Assembly: GCA_900473685.1 (NCBI GenBank)
Contig: UCNE01000010.1
Location: 62,001 to 126,000, forward strand
Origin: Hyphomicrobiales bacterium
GTDB taxonomy: Bacteria; Pseudomonadota; Alphaproteobacteria; Rhizobiales; Rhizobiaceae
Direction of reading: 5' to 3'
DNA length: 64,000 nucleotides
Below are positions 16,528 through 26,090 of the stretch, in pieces; the stretch's first letter is position 1; each line of letters starts with the position of its first letter. The notes beneath the pieces were generated by a model. That model saw only the letters and a list, made by a program, of their open reading frames with translations, did no database searches and was not told the DNA's origin. A program made the translations under genes and the position numbers.

Positions 16528-18465
16528 GTGACACAACTGCCAGTCAACCCCATGCCGGCGACCCCTCTTCTCGATCAGGTGACCTATCCCGAGGATCTGA
16601 AGAAGATTGACGACAAGGATCTGCCACAACTGGCAGCCGAGCTGCGCACCGAGATGATCGATGCGGTATCGCGCACCGGTGGCCATCTGGGGGCCGGGCT
16701 TGGCGTGGTGGAGTTGACGATCGCCATCCACAAGGTCTTCAACACTCCGCATGACCGGTTGATCTTCGATGTCGGCCATCAATGTTATCCGCACAAGATT
16801 CTGACCGGCCGCCGCGGCCGCATCCGCACCCTGCGCCAGGAAGACGGCCTGTCCGGCTTTACCCGCCGCGCCGAGAGCGAATACGATCCCTTTGGTGCTG
16901 CTCATTCCTCGACATCGATCTCCGCCGGTCTCGGCATGGCGGTGGCGGCCGATCTCTCCGGCGAGCATCGCAATGTCATTTCCGTTATCGGCGACGGCGC
17001 CATGTCGGCCGGCATGGCCTATGAGGCGCTGAACAATGCCGGTGCGCTCGATGCGCGGCTGATCGTCATTCTCAACGACAACGATATGTCGATTGCGCCG
17101 CCAACCGGCGCCATGAGCGCCTATCTGGCGCGCCTTGCCTCCGGCCGCACCTATATGGGCTTCCGCGATCTCGGCAAGAAGCTGACGGCCTATCTCGGCA
17201 AGTCTGTCGACCGGGCAATCACCCGCGCCGTCGAGCATGCGCGCGGCTATGTCACTGGCGGCACGCTGTTCGAGGAAATGGGTTTTTACCATATCGGCCC
17301 GATCGACGGCCATTCCTTCGAGCATCTGCTGCCGATCCTGCGCAATGTGCGCGACAATTCGAAAGGCCCGGTGCTGATCCATGTGGTGACGCAGAAGGGC
17401 AAAGGCTATCCGCCGGCGGAAGCTGCCGCCGACAAATATCACGGCGTCAATACGTTCGACGTCATCACCGGCGCACAGGCGAAAGCCAAGCCGAATGCAC
17501 CGGCCTACACCTCCGTTTTTGCCGAGGCTTTGACGCAGGAAGCAGGCTATGACGACAAGGTCGTTGCCGTCACCGCCGCCATGCCGTCCGGCACCGGCCT
17601 CGACAAGTTTGCGCTCGCCTATCCTTCCCGCTGTTTCGATGTCGGCATTGCCGAGCAGCATGCGGTGACGTTTGCCGCCGGTCTCGCGTCGGAAGGTTTT
17701 AAGCCGTTCTGCGCGCTCTATTCGACCTTCCTGCAGCGCGGCTATGACCAGGTTGTGCATGACGTGGCGATCCAGGGCCTGCCGGTGCGTTTCCCGATCG
17801 ACCGCGCTGGGTTTGTCGGTGCCGATGGCCCGACCCATGCCGGTTCATTCGACACGACCTATCTTGCCACCCTGCCCGGTTTCGTCGTCATGGCGGCGGC
17901 CGACGAGGCGGAACTCAAGCATATGGTGCGCACTGCGGCGGCCTATGACCAAGGCCCGATTTCGTTCCGTTATCCGCGCGGCGAAGGTGTGGGCGTCGAG
18001 ATGCCGGAGCGCGGCCAGATTCTTGAAATCGGCAAGGGGCGGGTGATGAAGCAGGGCTCGAAGGTGGCGCTGCTCTCGTTCGGCACGCGTCTCGCCGATT
18101 GCCTGCTTGCCGCAGAAGACCTCGATGCCGCCGGGCTTTCGACGACGGTCGTCGATGCCCGCTTTGCCAAGCCGCTCGATCACGACCTGATCCGCCAGCT
18201 GGCCAAACATCACGAGGTACTGATTACCATCGAGGAAGGCGCCGTCGGCGGCTTCGGCAGCCATGTGCTGCAGTTCCTCGCCCATGAAGGCCTGCTCGAC
18301 AACGGCCTGAAAATCCGGCCGCTGGTTCTTCCGGATGTGTGGATGGAACAGGCCAAGCCCGAGGCGATGTATGCCAGATCGGGCCTCGACCGCGCCGGCA
18401 TCGTTTCGACCGTGTTCAAGACACTCGGCCAGAAACAGCAGATCGGCTCCAGCGTCGCTGGCTGA
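16528..18465 (+). CDS. dxs: 1-deoxy-D-xylulose-5-phosphate synthase
   Basis: Dxs condenses pyruvate and glyceraldehyde-3-phosphate with thiamine diphosphate, the entry step of the MEP isoprenoid pathway. The 645-residue length is typical. Motifs include the catalytic-histidine region [15 protein letters not shown], the cofactor site [34 protein letters not shown], and the transketolase-type [17 protein letters not shown] in the second half. GTG at 16528 is used, with GAAGG about 9 bases upstream; ATG at 16552 is an alternative. A strong terminator follows at 18511. Confidence 0.96.
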   Translation: MTQLPVNPMPATPLLDQVTYPEDLKKIDDKDLPQLAAELRTEMIDAVSRTGGHLGAGLGVVELTIAIHKVFNTPHDRLIFDVGHQCYPHKILTGRRGRIRTLRQEDGLSGFTRRAESEYDPFGAAHSSTSISAGLGMAVAADLSGEHRNVISVIGDGAMSAGMAYEALNNAGALDARLIVILNDNDMSIAPPTGAMSAYLARLASGRTYMGFRDLGKKLTAYLGKSVDRAITRAVEHARGYVTGGTLFEEMGFYHIGPIDGHSFEHLLPILRNVRDNSKGPVLIHVVTQKGKGYPPAEAAADKYHGVNTFDVITGAQAKAKPNAPAYTSVFAEALTQEAGYDDKVVAVTAAMPSGTGLDKFALAYPSRCFDVGIAEQHAVTFAAGLASEGFKPFCALYSTFLQRGYDQVVHDVAIQGLPVRFPIDRAGFVGADGPTHAGSFDTTYLATLPGFVVMAAADEAELKHMVRTAAAYDQGPISFRYPRGEGVGVEMPERGQILEIGKGRVMKQGSKVALLSFGTRLADCLLAAEDLDAAGLSTTVVDARFAKPLDHDLIRQLAKHHEVLITIEEGAVGGFGSHVLQFLAHEGLLDNGLKIRPLVLPDVWMEQAKPEAMYARSGLDRAGIVSTVFKTLGQKQQIGSSVAG

Positions 18466-18510
18466 TTGCTGGGCATTGGCCCACACGACCGGCTTTACCG
18501 ATATAACGAT

Positions 18511-18550
18511 ACCAGCCCTGTGCGACCTCCGCAGGGCTGGTATTTTTTTT
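18511..18550 (+). terminator. Intrinsic terminator of dxs
   Basis: ACCAGCCCTG (18511-18520) pairs with CAGGGCTGGT (18532-18541), immediately followed by a run of eight T. It lies 45 bases after the dxs stop and does not suit the converging SDR gene, which lacks a T-run in its direction. Confidence 0.92.
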
Positions 18551-18574
18551 GCTCAGAACAAAGGGCTGCACCGG

Positions 18575-19315
18575 TCAGATATTGGCACCGCCATCGATGG
18601 TGATGCTTGAGCCGGTGATGAAACGGCTCTCCTCCCCGGCCAGAAATGCCACCAGCGAGGCAATGTCCTGTGCCTTGCCGAAACGCGGGATGGCCATCAG
18701 GGCAAGTTGCGGTTCGGCGTGATCGCCGTTGGCGGGGTTCATGTCTGTGTCGGTCGAGCCAGGCTGAACAATGTTGACGGTGATTTCCCGCGGCCCGAGA
18801 TCGCGGGCCAATGCCTTGGTCAGCCCGACCAAGGCGAACTTGCTGGTGGAATAGATACTAAGGCCGGAGAATGGCACCTGTTCGCCGAGATTGCTGCCGA
18901 TGAAGATGATGCGGCCGCCGTTGCCCATCAGTGCCGCAGCAGCCTTTGAGGCGACGAAGCTGGCGCGGACGTGGATCGCCATCACCCGGTCAAACTCCTC
19001 AAGCGTGGCGGTATCGATGGTATCGACCGAGAAGACGCCGGCGCTGTTGACCAGGATGTCGAGGCTGCCGAGCTTCGCGTGCGCTTCAACCACTGCCGCT
19101 TCGACGGCACCTGCATCAAGATTGTCCGCCTTGATGGCAACGGCATTGCGGCCGAGTTTCAAGATGGTCTCGACAACCTCCTCGGCCTTGTCCGGGGCGT
19201 TGGCATAGGTGATGGCGACATCGGCTCCGTCCTTGGCAAGTGCCAGGGCAATGGCCGCACCGATACCCCGGCTGCCGCCGGTGATGAAAGCAACTTTGTT
19301 CTTCAAGCGGGACAC
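18575..19315 (-). CDS. Short-chain dehydrogenase/reductase
   Basis: A 246-residue classical SDR. The cofactor motif is TGGSRGIGAAIA. NSAG stands at the NNAG position, and the active-site pair is YSTSK (Ser-Tyr-Lys triad with SNLGEQ upstream). The C-terminus reads FITGSSITIDGGANI, close to 3-oxoacyl-ACP reductase-like SDRs. The substrate is unknown. GTG at 19315 (VSRLKNKVAFITGG) has AAAGGAAA about 6 bases upstream and is preferred over an ATG 159 bases further out, which would run through the regulatory region. It is divergent from a TetR gene, with two matching operators between them, so it is the likely target of that repressor. Confidence 0.88.
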   Translation of the reverse strand: MSRLKNKVAFITGGSRGIGAAIALALAKDGADVAITYANAPDKAEEVVETILKLGRNAVAIKADNLDAGAVEAAVVEAHAKLGSLDILVNSAGVFSVDTIDTATLEEFDRVMAIHVRASFVASKAAAALMGNGGRIIFIGSNLGEQVPFSGLSIYSTSKFALVGLTKALARDLGPREITVNIVQPGSTDTDMNPANGDHAEPQLALMAIPRFGKAQDIASLVAFLAGEESRFITGSSITIDGGANI

Positions 19316-19330
19316 GGTATTTCCTTTTTT

Positions 19331-19346
19331 TGTAACGATCGATACA
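19331..19346. promoter_or_regulatory. TetR-type operator, SDR-proximal copy
   Basis: TGTAACGATCGATACA, a dyad with one mismatch between half-sites TGTAACG and CGATACA around a 2-base centre. It sits 16 bases upstream of the SDR start. It matches the second copy at 19387 at 14 of 16 bases. Confidence 0.65.
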
Positions 19347-19386
19347 TATATGTAGTCAGCATTGTCTCCGATCGTCAATTGGTTTA

Positions 19387-19402
19387 TGTATCGAACGATA
19401 CA
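19387..19402. promoter_or_regulatory. TetR-type operator, regulator-proximal copy
   Basis: TGTATCGAACGATACA is a dyad with perfectly complementary 7-base half-sites (TGTATCG, CGATACA) around a 2-base centre, ending 13 bases before the TetR start codon and directly before its ribosome site. Its placement suits autorepression. Confidence 0.7.
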
Positions 19403-19415
19403 AAAAGGAATTTCA

Positions 19416-20024
19416 ATGTCTCCAAGAGGCCGCCCCCGCACCTTCGACAGCACCGCCGCACTGCGGCGGGCCATGCTGGTTTTCTGGGAAAAAGGCTATG
19501 AAGCGACATCGATGGCCGATCTGACGGCAGCGATGCAGATCGGCGCGCCGAGCCTTTATGCGGCCTACGGCAATAAGGCGGACCTGTTCGCGGCCGCTGT
19601 CGATACCTACAAGGCCGAGATTGGCCTGGAAATATGGGGCGCCCTGTCGCGAGCCGCGACGGCACGGCAGGCTTTTGCCGATTTCTTAAGGGAGACGGCG
19701 GCAGCGTATGCGAAACCCGATCAGCCGCGCGGCTGCATGATTGCACTTGGCGTCCTGAATGGCGCCGGCGAAGCCACCTCCATCTGCGAGATGCTGCGGC
19801 ATAGCCGGCTGGAAAATGCCAGCCTGCTGCGCCAAAGGCTGGAGCAAGGCGTACGCGACGGCGAGATTGCGCCCACGGCAGACACCCAGAAAATCGCCGA
19901 ATTTTACGCGACGGTCCAGCATGGCATGTCGATCACCGCACGCGATGGCGCAAGCTTTTCCTCCCTGCAGAATACCGCCGACGCCGCGATGGCCGCCTGG
20001 GATGCGCTGATATCGCCGCGATAG
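19416..20024 (+). CDS. TetR/AcrR-family transcriptional regulator
   Basis: A 202-residue repressor. The N-terminal helix-turn-helix (residues about 8-55) reads RPRTFDSTAALRRAMLVFWE, then GYEATSMADLTAAMQIGAPSL and YAAYGNKADLFAAAVD, as in AcrR/NemR/ComR-like proteins. The C-terminal ligand domain carries a conserved cysteine in RGCMIALGVLN, a position used for thiol or electrophile sensing in some relatives (inference only). ATG at 19416 has AAAAAGGAA at good spacing; the ATG at 19362 lies upstream of the operator and is rejected. It faces the SDR gene and probably controls both. Confidence 0.9.
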   Translation: MSPRGRPRTFDSTAALRRAMLVFWEKGYEATSMADLTAAMQIGAPSLYAAYGNKADLFAAAVDTYKAEIGLEIWGALSRAATARQAFADFLRETAAAYAKPDQPRGCMIALGVLNGAGEATSICEMLRHSRLENASLLRQRLEQGVRDGEIAPTADTQKIAEFYATVQHGMSITARDGASFSSLQNTADAAMAAWDALISPR

Positions 20025-20078
20025 AATTGCAAGCACGGGCTTGCCCTGCAGACGGTATGTACCCGCGGCAGCCCGGCC

Positions 20079-21182
20079 TCAAGCAGCGCGGCGCAGACCG
20101 TAGGATCCAACCATGTCACGGGCCGTCTTTCTGACCTCGAGCCTCCAGCCCAGTGCCAGTTGTAACGCACAGCCTGCGGCGAGCAGCAGCAGTTGAAGGA
20201 CAATGGGCATGTCCGGATTGAGCGTCATCAACACCACGGCAGTGAACGACAAAAGGATCCCGGCCGAAAAGACCGGCAGGCTATGGCGTCCAGTAAAGCA
20301 GAGCAATCGCAAGGCCGGGTGATCGGCGGCGGCTTTCACGGCGGGTATGTTCCAGGCAAGATAGAGGATAGCCAGAACATTAACGATCCGCAGCGGGCCG
20401 CCATTGGTCTTGGAGACGAGTTGGTGATGCAAATCGCCGAAGGGCGAATCCAGCACCCCGAGATGGATCGCCAGATTAAGCGGAATGGCGGCGACGGCAA
20501 AAAGCGCGGCAACGGCAAAGACAGCCCTGTTGTAAGGCAAGACGGACTGGCCACGCTTCATGCGCAGGCCGAGATATAACCCGATCACGAAAATGAATTG
20601 CCACGACAGCGGATCGAAGTACCAGGCATGACCTTCCAGGGCTTCGTTCGGGAAGTTGATGTGCCCAAGACCGGCACCGAACCAGACCAGGCACGAGAGG
20701 GCCATCAATGCGCTCTTGGACCAGTCGTGCAACAGGAAGGCAAAGGGGGCGAACAGCAACAGCACGACGTACATTGGCAGGATGTCGAGATTGCCGGGCA
20801 TGTAGCTGAGGGTCAGGGCCTGAAAACCCTGGTAGAGCGGATCCTGCCAGAAATCCGTCATCTCCGTCGCCAGCGCCGCCTGACCGAACGTGCCGATAAC
20901 GATGGCGCAGACGATTGCCATGATCGCGAAAAGGAGGAGGTGCACCAGGTAAAGGCGCCAGGCCCGCTTCCACGGCCGCTCGAGCTGCAGGCCGGCATCC
21001 GGGCGATAATAGGCGAGCGCACAGGACATGCCGGCCAGAAGCACGAACATTTCGGATGCGTCGCAAAAGCCGCGCGACTGCTGGAATGTCAGCGAAAACG
21101 TGAACTGGGCGTGACCGATGAAGATCAGCAGAAGCGACAGCCCACGCAGAAGGTCTATTCTGTTCTCCCGCTGGCCGCGCAT
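20079..21182 (-). CDS. OpgC-like membrane acyltransferase
   Basis: A 367-residue polytopic protein (about ten hydrophobic segments) of the OpgC group within the acyltransferase-3-related family. It opens with RIDLLRGLSLLLIFIGH, the arginine/histidine signature of these enzymes, and continues with SRGFCDASEMFVLLAGMSCA. OpgC adds succinyl groups to periplasmic glucans, and rhizobia make cyclic beta-glucans that are substituted in this way; the actual acceptor here is unproven. ATG at 21182 has GGGGAG 4 bases upstream; an ATG at 21203 and a TTG at 21242 are longer alternatives. The last residues (SYGLRRAA) nearly duplicate those of the next chemoreceptor gene (see findings). Confidence 0.8.
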   Translation of the reverse strand: MRGQRENRIDLLRGLSLLLIFIGHAQFTFSLTFQQSRGFCDASEMFVLLAGMSCALAYYRPDAGLQLERPWKRAWRLYLVHLLLFAIMAIVCAIVIGTFGQAALATEMTDFWQDPLYQGFQALTLSYMPGNLDILPMYVVLLLFAPFAFLLHDWSKSALMALSCLVWFGAGLGHINFPNEALEGHAWYFDPLSWQFIFVIGLYLGLRMKRGQSVLPYNRAVFAVAALFAVAAIPLNLAIHLGVLDSPFGDLHHQLVSKTNGGPLRIVNVLAILYLAWNIPAVKAAADHPALRLLCFTGRHSLPVFSAGILLSFTAVVLMTLNPDMPIVLQLLLLAAGCALQLALGWRLEVRKTARDMVGSYGLRRAA

Positions 21183-21443
21183 TCTGCTCCCCAAGATTGC
21201 CATCGCCGCATCAGGCGCAATCAGGCCTCTTCTGTAGGGCAAAATCGTTACTCTCCAACCCGATGCGGCTGATACAATTTTAGCGATCCGTCATTTTAAA
21301 TTCGCACACCAGCTTTCACTCGCTTCCGGGCTGCCGGTAATGTCAGGCATGGGAAAGGCGGCGATACCGGAAACCGGCTTGCCGGCGGTGCCATCGCTGA
21401 GCCCGAAGCGGCATCGGACCGAAAATGGCCCGGCCGAAACGAC

Positions 21444-21468
21444 GAACCCCGGCCTTGAGCCGGGGTTC
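21444..21468 (-). terminator. Hairpin downstream of chemoreceptor gene
   Basis: A perfect 10-bp stem (GAACCCCGGC with GCCGGGGTTC) and a CTTGA loop, 27 bases beyond the stop of the minus-strand receptor. Only a short T stretch follows on the minus strand, so it is a modest terminator candidate. Confidence 0.5.
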
Positions 21469-21494
21469 TCTGGATGGGTTTCCTTATGCCGGTC

Positions 21495-23600
21495 CTAGGC
21501 AGCGCGGCTCAGACCGTAGGACGCCGCCGCTGGCGCTCTCCTGCCGCTGTCGAGCTGGAACTGGGCGATCAGTTCGCGCAGGCGGCTGGCCTCGTTTGCC
21601 AATGTTGCGCTGGCCGCGTTGGTTTCCTCGACCATGGCAGCGTTCTGCTGGGTCACCTGGTCCATCTGGTTGACCGCGGTGTTGACCTCGGCCAGTCCGA
21701 CCGACTGTTCGCGGGCGGAGGTGGCGATCGCGTCCATATGCTGGTTGATGGTCACGACATGGGTCTCGATGGTCTTCAAGGCGTCGCCGGTTTCACGCAC
21801 CAGCTTGACGCCGCCTTCGACCTCGACGCTGGAATTGCGGATCAGTTCCTTGATCTCCTTGGCAGCCCGTGCCGAGCGCTGCGCCAGTTCACGCACTTCC
21901 TGGGCAACGACGGCAAAGCCCTTGCCAGCATCACCGGCGCGGGCAGCCTCGACGCCGGCATTCAACGCCAGCAGATTGGTCTGGAAGGCGATTTCATCGA
22001 TGACGCCGATAATGCTGGAAATCTGGTTTGCCGATTCCTCGATCCGGCGCATCGCCTCGACCGCGTTGGCAACGACGGCACCGGACTGGGCAGCACTGGC
22101 ATTGGCCTGCACCGCGACAGTGCGTGCCTCGTCGGCGCGTTTGGAGGAGTTGGAGACGTTGACGGTGATCTCATCGAGCGCCGCTGCGGTCTGTTCGAGC
22201 GACGCTGCCTGCTGTTCGGTCCGGCGGGACAGGTCATCCGAGCTCTGGCTGATCTCGCGTGTACCATCATCGATCGAACCGGCCGACTGGGTTACGGCAG
22301 CGAGCGTGTTACCCAGCTGCTTGACCGCAGCGTTCAGGTCGTGACGCAGGGCTTCGAAATCCGGGGCAAAGGCATCGTTGAGCTGGAAGGACAAATCGCC
22401 GGCGGCCAGACGGCGCAGGCCAGCGGCGAGGCCTGACGTTGCCTGTTGCAGGCGCGCCTGAGCTGCGGCCTCCGCTTCCTCCGTCAGGCGAATACGGTCG
22501 GCCTCGGAACGAACCCGGGCTTCCCGCGCCTCGGCTTCAAGGCGGCGATTGGAGATGGCGGCCTGGCGGAAGATTTCGACGGCAGCGGCCATTTCCCCGA
22601 TTTCGTCCTTGCGGCCGGTGAACGGAATGGCTGTGGCGGTATCGCCACCGGCAAGGCCGGTCATGGCGCGGGTGGTGGCAACAACCGGCTTGGAAATGCC
22701 GCGCCCAACCAGATAGACGGTCAGCGCAAGCAGCAGGATTGCGACGATCACGGCAGCAATTCCGAGATTCTGTACCCAAGCGATCATCCGCGTATTTTCG
22801 GCTTCTGCAGACTTGTGCAGTTCGGCAAAGTCCTGCGTCAAGCCTGCCAGTATCGGTTCGATCTCCGAAAATGCCCTGGAAACACTCTGCCGTGCATCGC
22901 TTTCAACCGTTGCTGTCACGGCATAGGCGTCGAATGCTGCCTGATAGACCTCCAGCGCCTTCATGATGGATTCATAAGCCTCCTTCGACCCGAAACGGTC
23001 CGGCTTGAACGCCGCAAACGCTTTGGCTTCGGCTGCATGGCTCGCGACATATTTGGCGTCGCGGCGCATGATGAAATCCTTCTCATGCCGTCGCATCGTC
23101 AGCATGCTGGCCTTCAACTCGTTGTCCTGGATATCGTTGAGCAGCTGCTCGATGGAATGCACGGCCGCGCGCATTTCCCCCTCCCGTCCCTTCGACGGAT
23201 CGAGACCCAGCTCGGTGTTGGCTTCAACCAGCGCATTGAATTCCGTGAGATAGAGATTGAGCCCGACGGAAATCGCCTGCAGTTTCTGCTGCACCTCAGG
23301 ATTGGTCACCGTGTTTTTCAACACGTCCAGCTGCTCGCGGGTTTCGACGGAGAATTCCTCATGATGCCGGACGGCTTCATCGCTCTTTTGCAGCAGGAAG
23401 TCCTTTTCAGCCCCGCGCTCTTCCACCATCTTGTTTTGGAGTACCAGCAGCGCCTTGTCCGATGCCTCAATCGCACGCTCCTTTTTCTGGAAGGATTGCT
23501 CGATTGCCTTTTCAACAATGAAAATGGCGACGATCGACAAAATGCCGGCGACGGCGATCGGGACGAGCAGACCAATCTTGTGGGACAGCCTAAGGTGCAT
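21495..23600 (-). CDS. Methyl-accepting chemotaxis protein with HBM-like sensor
   Basis: A 701-residue chemoreceptor. Membrane helices lie at about 9-29 and 278-299, around a roughly 240-residue all-helical periplasmic domain. That domain carries two EKDF repeats (GAEKDFLLQK at 63-72 and RHEKDFIMRRD at 171-181), typical of helical bimodular (HBM) sensors that bind small organic acids in Pseudomonas relatives. HAMP segments follow, then the signalling hairpin with the tip [20 protein letters not shown] at 23600 has GGAG 6 bases upstream; the 43-residue longer reading is not credible. The C-terminus has no WxxF CheR-tether pentapeptide and ends SYGLSRAA. Confidence 0.92.
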   Translation of the reverse strand: MHLRLSHKIGLLVPIAVAGILSIVAIFIVEKAIEQSFQKKERAIEASDKALLVLQNKMVEERGAEKDFLLQKSDEAVRHHEEFSVETREQLDVLKNTVTNPEVQQKLQAISVGLNLYLTEFNALVEANTELGLDPSKGREGEMRAAVHSIEQLLNDIQDNELKASMLTMRRHEKDFIMRRDAKYVASHAAEAKAFAAFKPDRFGSKEAYESIMKALEVYQAAFDAYAVTATVESDARQSVSRAFSEIEPILAGLTQDFAELHKSAEAENTRMIAWVQNLGIAAVIVAILLLALTVYLVGRGISKPVVATTRAMTGLAGGDTATAIPFTGRKDEIGEMAAAVEIFRQAAISNRRLEAEAREARVRSEADRIRLTEEAEAAAQARLQQATSGLAAGLRRLAAGDLSFQLNDAFAPDFEALRHDLNAAVKQLGNTLAAVTQSAGSIDDGTREISQSSDDLSRRTEQQAASLEQTAAALDEITVNVSNSSKRADEARTVAVQANASAAQSGAVVANAVEAMRRIEESANQISSIIGVIDEIAFQTNLLALNAGVEAARAGDAGKGFAVVAQEVRELAQRSARAAKEIKELIRNSSVEVEGGVKLVRETGDALKTIETHVVTINQHMDAIATSAREQSVGLAEVNTAVNQMDQVTQQNAAMVEETNAASATLANEASRLRELIAQFQLDSGRRAPAAASYGLSRAA

Positions 23601-23975
23601 GGAGACTCCATATCGCCCGGCCAGGATGGCCGATGCGCAAACAGTATGAGGACATTGGGGTAACTGCCGGATCCCACGACATGGGATGGCCCTTGGAACG
23701 TGCCGCCGAAGCGAACTCTTCGAGCACATTCACCGGTGCTGCATGCCCGGTATCACACATCTGGAAACGGTGATGTCAGTCATTTCGGATTAGGGCTTCC
23801 GGCTTAAATATCGGTAAAAAGCTCCTGCAATTTTACTGATGAATACCGGGTGGCGGAACCTGGCGCGCTGTCCGGAACGGTTTGCAGCCCGGTGAAGCAG
23901 CCTCTTTCGGCACTATTTGAACACGGCTTGCCGCATGGCCCTTGCCATCCCGGCCCCGACGCGCCATGAGAACCC
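23601..23975. other. Intergenic region between chemoreceptor and tlyA
   Basis: 375 bases between divergent genes. No credible reading frame, RNA gene or repeat is visible. It must hold the promoters of both genes, but I could not pick out confident -35/-10 pairs. Confidence 0.5.
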
Positions 23976-24752
23976 ATGTCAAACGAACCAAAAACCTCCG
24001 TCCGCCTCGACCAGCTGCTTTTGAACCTGGGGCTTGTCGCCAGCCGTTCGCGTGCGCGCGATGCGATCCAGCGCGGCACCGTCACCGTCAATGGCCGCGT
24101 CGTCACCAAGGCGAGCTCGACCTTTCCCGAGGATGTGACGATCGCCATCGACGATCCGGTCCAGCCTTATGTCTCGCGCGCGGCGCTGAAGCTGAAGGCT
24201 GGCCTCGAGCATTTCAAACTTTCGCCCGAAGGGCTGGACTGTCTGGATATCGGCGCCTCGACCGGCGGCTTTACCGAAGTCCTGTTGCACGCGGGGGCCG
24301 AGCACGTCATCTCCATCGATGTCGGCCATGGCCAGTTTCATCCGCGCTTGGATGCCGATCCGCGTGTTACCAATATCGAGGGCCTGAATGCCCGCGTGCT
24401 CGACGAGGATCATCTCGAAGACCGCGCGATTTCCTTCATCGTATCCGATGTGTCGTTCATCTCGCTGAAGCTGGCATTGCCGCCAGCACTCGATCTCGCC
24501 GAGCCCGGCGCCCATTGCATCTTGCTCGTCAAGCCGCAGTTCGAAGCCGGCCGCGAAGCGATCAGCAAGGCGGGTCTTCTCAAGGACCCTTCCAGCGCGC
24601 CTGCAGTCGCTGCCGAACTGGAACGCTGGCTTGTCGAAGACATGGGCTGGACGAGCCTCGGCATGATCCCCTCGCCAATCTCGGGCGGTGACGGCAACGA
24701 GGAATATCTGTTGGCCGGTCACAAGCCGCTGGACGCGGACGAAGACGCATGA
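23976..24752 (+). CDS. tlyA: TlyA-family rRNA cytidine-2'-O-methyltransferase
   Basis: A 258-residue protein with an N-terminal S4 RNA-binding domain (VRLDQLLLNLGLVASRSRAR, about 8-65) and an FtsJ-like methyltransferase (from about 80). The latter contains the SAM motif CLDIGASTGGFTEVLL and the KPQFEAGRE region. Mycobacterial TlyA methylates 16S C1409 and 23S C1920; short-type family members act on 23S only, and the rhizobial specificity is not known to me. The ATG lies downstream of GAGAA. The last 4 bases overlap the next methyltransferase gene, so this is a two-gene RNA-modification operon. Confidence 0.92.
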   Translation: MSNEPKTSVRLDQLLLNLGLVASRSRARDAIQRGTVTVNGRVVTKASSTFPEDVTIAIDDPVQPYVSRAALKLKAGLEHFKLSPEGLDCLDIGASTGGFTEVLLHAGAEHVISIDVGHGQFHPRLDADPRVTNIEGLNARVLDEDHLEDRAISFIVSDVSFISLKLALPPALDLAEPGAHCILLVKPQFEAGREAISKAGLLKDPSSAPAVAAELERWLVEDMGWTSLGMIPSPISGGDGNEEYLLAGHKPLDADEDA

Positions 24753-25999
24753 GCACGGAAACGCTGACCATCGAGAAGATCGGCCAATCGGGCGACGGCA
24801 TTACCCGTGGTCCGTTCGGCCCGGTCTATGTGCCGTTCACCCTGCCCGGCGAAACCGTGGCCCTGGCCGTCAACAAGGACAAGGGCACGGTCATGTCGAT
24901 GACCGACGTCTCGCCCGAGCGGGTCGAGCCGAAATGCCGGCATTTCGGACCGGACGGCGAAAATGGCACCTGCGGCGGCTGCAGCCTGCAGCATGCCAGC
25001 GACAGCCTCTATCAGAGCTTCAAGCGGCAGCTGGTTGTCGATGCGTTGAAATCAAAGGCGTTGCAGGCCGAGGTCGGCCCGCTGGTGCTTGCCCATCCCG
25101 GCGAGCGGCGGCGCACGGTATTCACCGCCCGGCGCACCGAAAAAGAACTGCTGCTCGGCTATAACCAGCCCGAGACCCATCACATCGTCGCGATCTCGGA
25201 ATGTCCCATCGCAAGCCCCGGCATCGTGTCGCGGCTTGCCATCATCCGGACGATTGCCAACGCCATGGCCGTCAATGCCGAGCCGTTCCGCATCACCGTG
25301 CTGGAAACGCTTTCCGGCCTTGATCTGGCCTTCGACGGTATCAAGGCGATGGACGACCGGCAGCGGCGGATGGCGGTCGAGACCGTTCTGGGGCTGAAAA
25401 GCATTGCCCGCCTCAGCCTCAACGGTGAGATCCTGGTCGAACCGGTCAAACCCGTGATCGATTTCGGGGGTGTTTCCGTCTCCCCGCCGCCCGGCAGCTT
25501 CACCCAGGCAACCAAGCCCGCCGAAGAGGCGATGGCGGAGCTGGTGATGGCGCATCTCGGCAAGTCAAAACGCGTCATTGACCTCTTTGCAGGCTCCGGC
25601 ACCTTCTCGCTGCGCATCGCCCGCAAGGCGCGTGTGCATGCCGTCGAGAGCGAAGACAAGCCGCTGAAGGCGTTGGATTTTGCCGCTCGCAACACGCAAG
25701 GCCTGAAGCCCGTCACCGTCGAGAAACGCGATCTCTTCCGCCGACCGATGATGGCTTCGGAACTGAAAGTCTATGACGCCATCGTCTTTGATCCGCCGCG
25801 CGCCGGCGCCGAAGTCCAGACCAAGGAAATGGCCCGTTCCGGTGCGAAAAAGATCGTCGCCGTGTCCTGCAATCCGGTGACGCTGGTACGCGACCTGCGC
25901 ATCCTCGTCGATGCCGGCTACCGGATCACTTCGGTGACGCCGATCGACCAGTTCCTATGGTCGTCGCATGTGGAAGTCGTGGCGACGCTGGAAAAATAA
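24749..25999 (+). CDS. 23S rRNA (uracil-5-)-methyltransferase, RlmD/RumA-like
   Basis: A 416-residue SAM-dependent m5U methyltransferase of the TrmA/RumA family. Order: N-terminal TRAM domain (TIEKIGQSGDGITRGPFGPV), a cysteine cluster for a 4Fe-4S centre (CRHFG...CGGCSLQH), SAM motif VIDLFAGSGTFSLRIA, and the catalytic-loop sequence FDPPRAGAEVQ and VAVSCNPVTLVRD, whose cysteine attacks C6 of the target uracil. The ATG overlaps the tlyA stop by 4 bases. Whether it modifies U1939, U747 or a tRNA uracil cannot be read from sequence alone. Confidence 0.9.
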   Translation: MSTETLTIEKIGQSGDGITRGPFGPVYVPFTLPGETVALAVNKDKGTVMSMTDVSPERVEPKCRHFGPDGENGTCGGCSLQHASDSLYQSFKRQLVVDALKSKALQAEVGPLVLAHPGERRRTVFTARRTEKELLLGYNQPETHHIVAISECPIASPGIVSRLAIIRTIANAMAVNAEPFRITVLETLSGLDLAFDGIKAMDDRQRRMAVETVLGLKSIARLSLNGEILVEPVKPVIDFGGVSVSPPPGSFTQATKPAEEAMAELVMAHLGKSKRVIDLFAGSGTFSLRIARKARVHAVESEDKPLKALDFAARNTQGLKPVTVEKRDLFRRPMMASELKVYDAIVFDPPRAGAEVQTKEMARSGAKKIVAVSCNPVTLVRDLRILVDAGYRITSVTPIDQFLWSSHVEVVATLEK

Positions 26000-26033
26000 G
26001 TTCGCTTCGCGCTGCACGGATACCTTTCAAGCA

Positions 26034-26064
26034 AACGGCCCGGCTTCAATGAAGCCGGGCCGTT
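26034..26064. terminator. Shared terminator between converging genes
   Basis: A perfect 14-bp stem (AACGGCCCGGCTTC with GAAGCCGGGCCGTT) and a 3-base loop, lying between the converging methyltransferase and chemoreceptor genes. The T/A flanks are short on both sides; it may serve both directions. Confidence 0.65.
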
Positions 26065-26090
26065 CTCAATTGGCCGATCTGTTGCGCCTG

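Noticed and set aside
16216-17838. A 540-codon minus-strand frame opposite pirin and dxs.
   Set aside because: Antisense to two clear conserved genes, with no family similarity.
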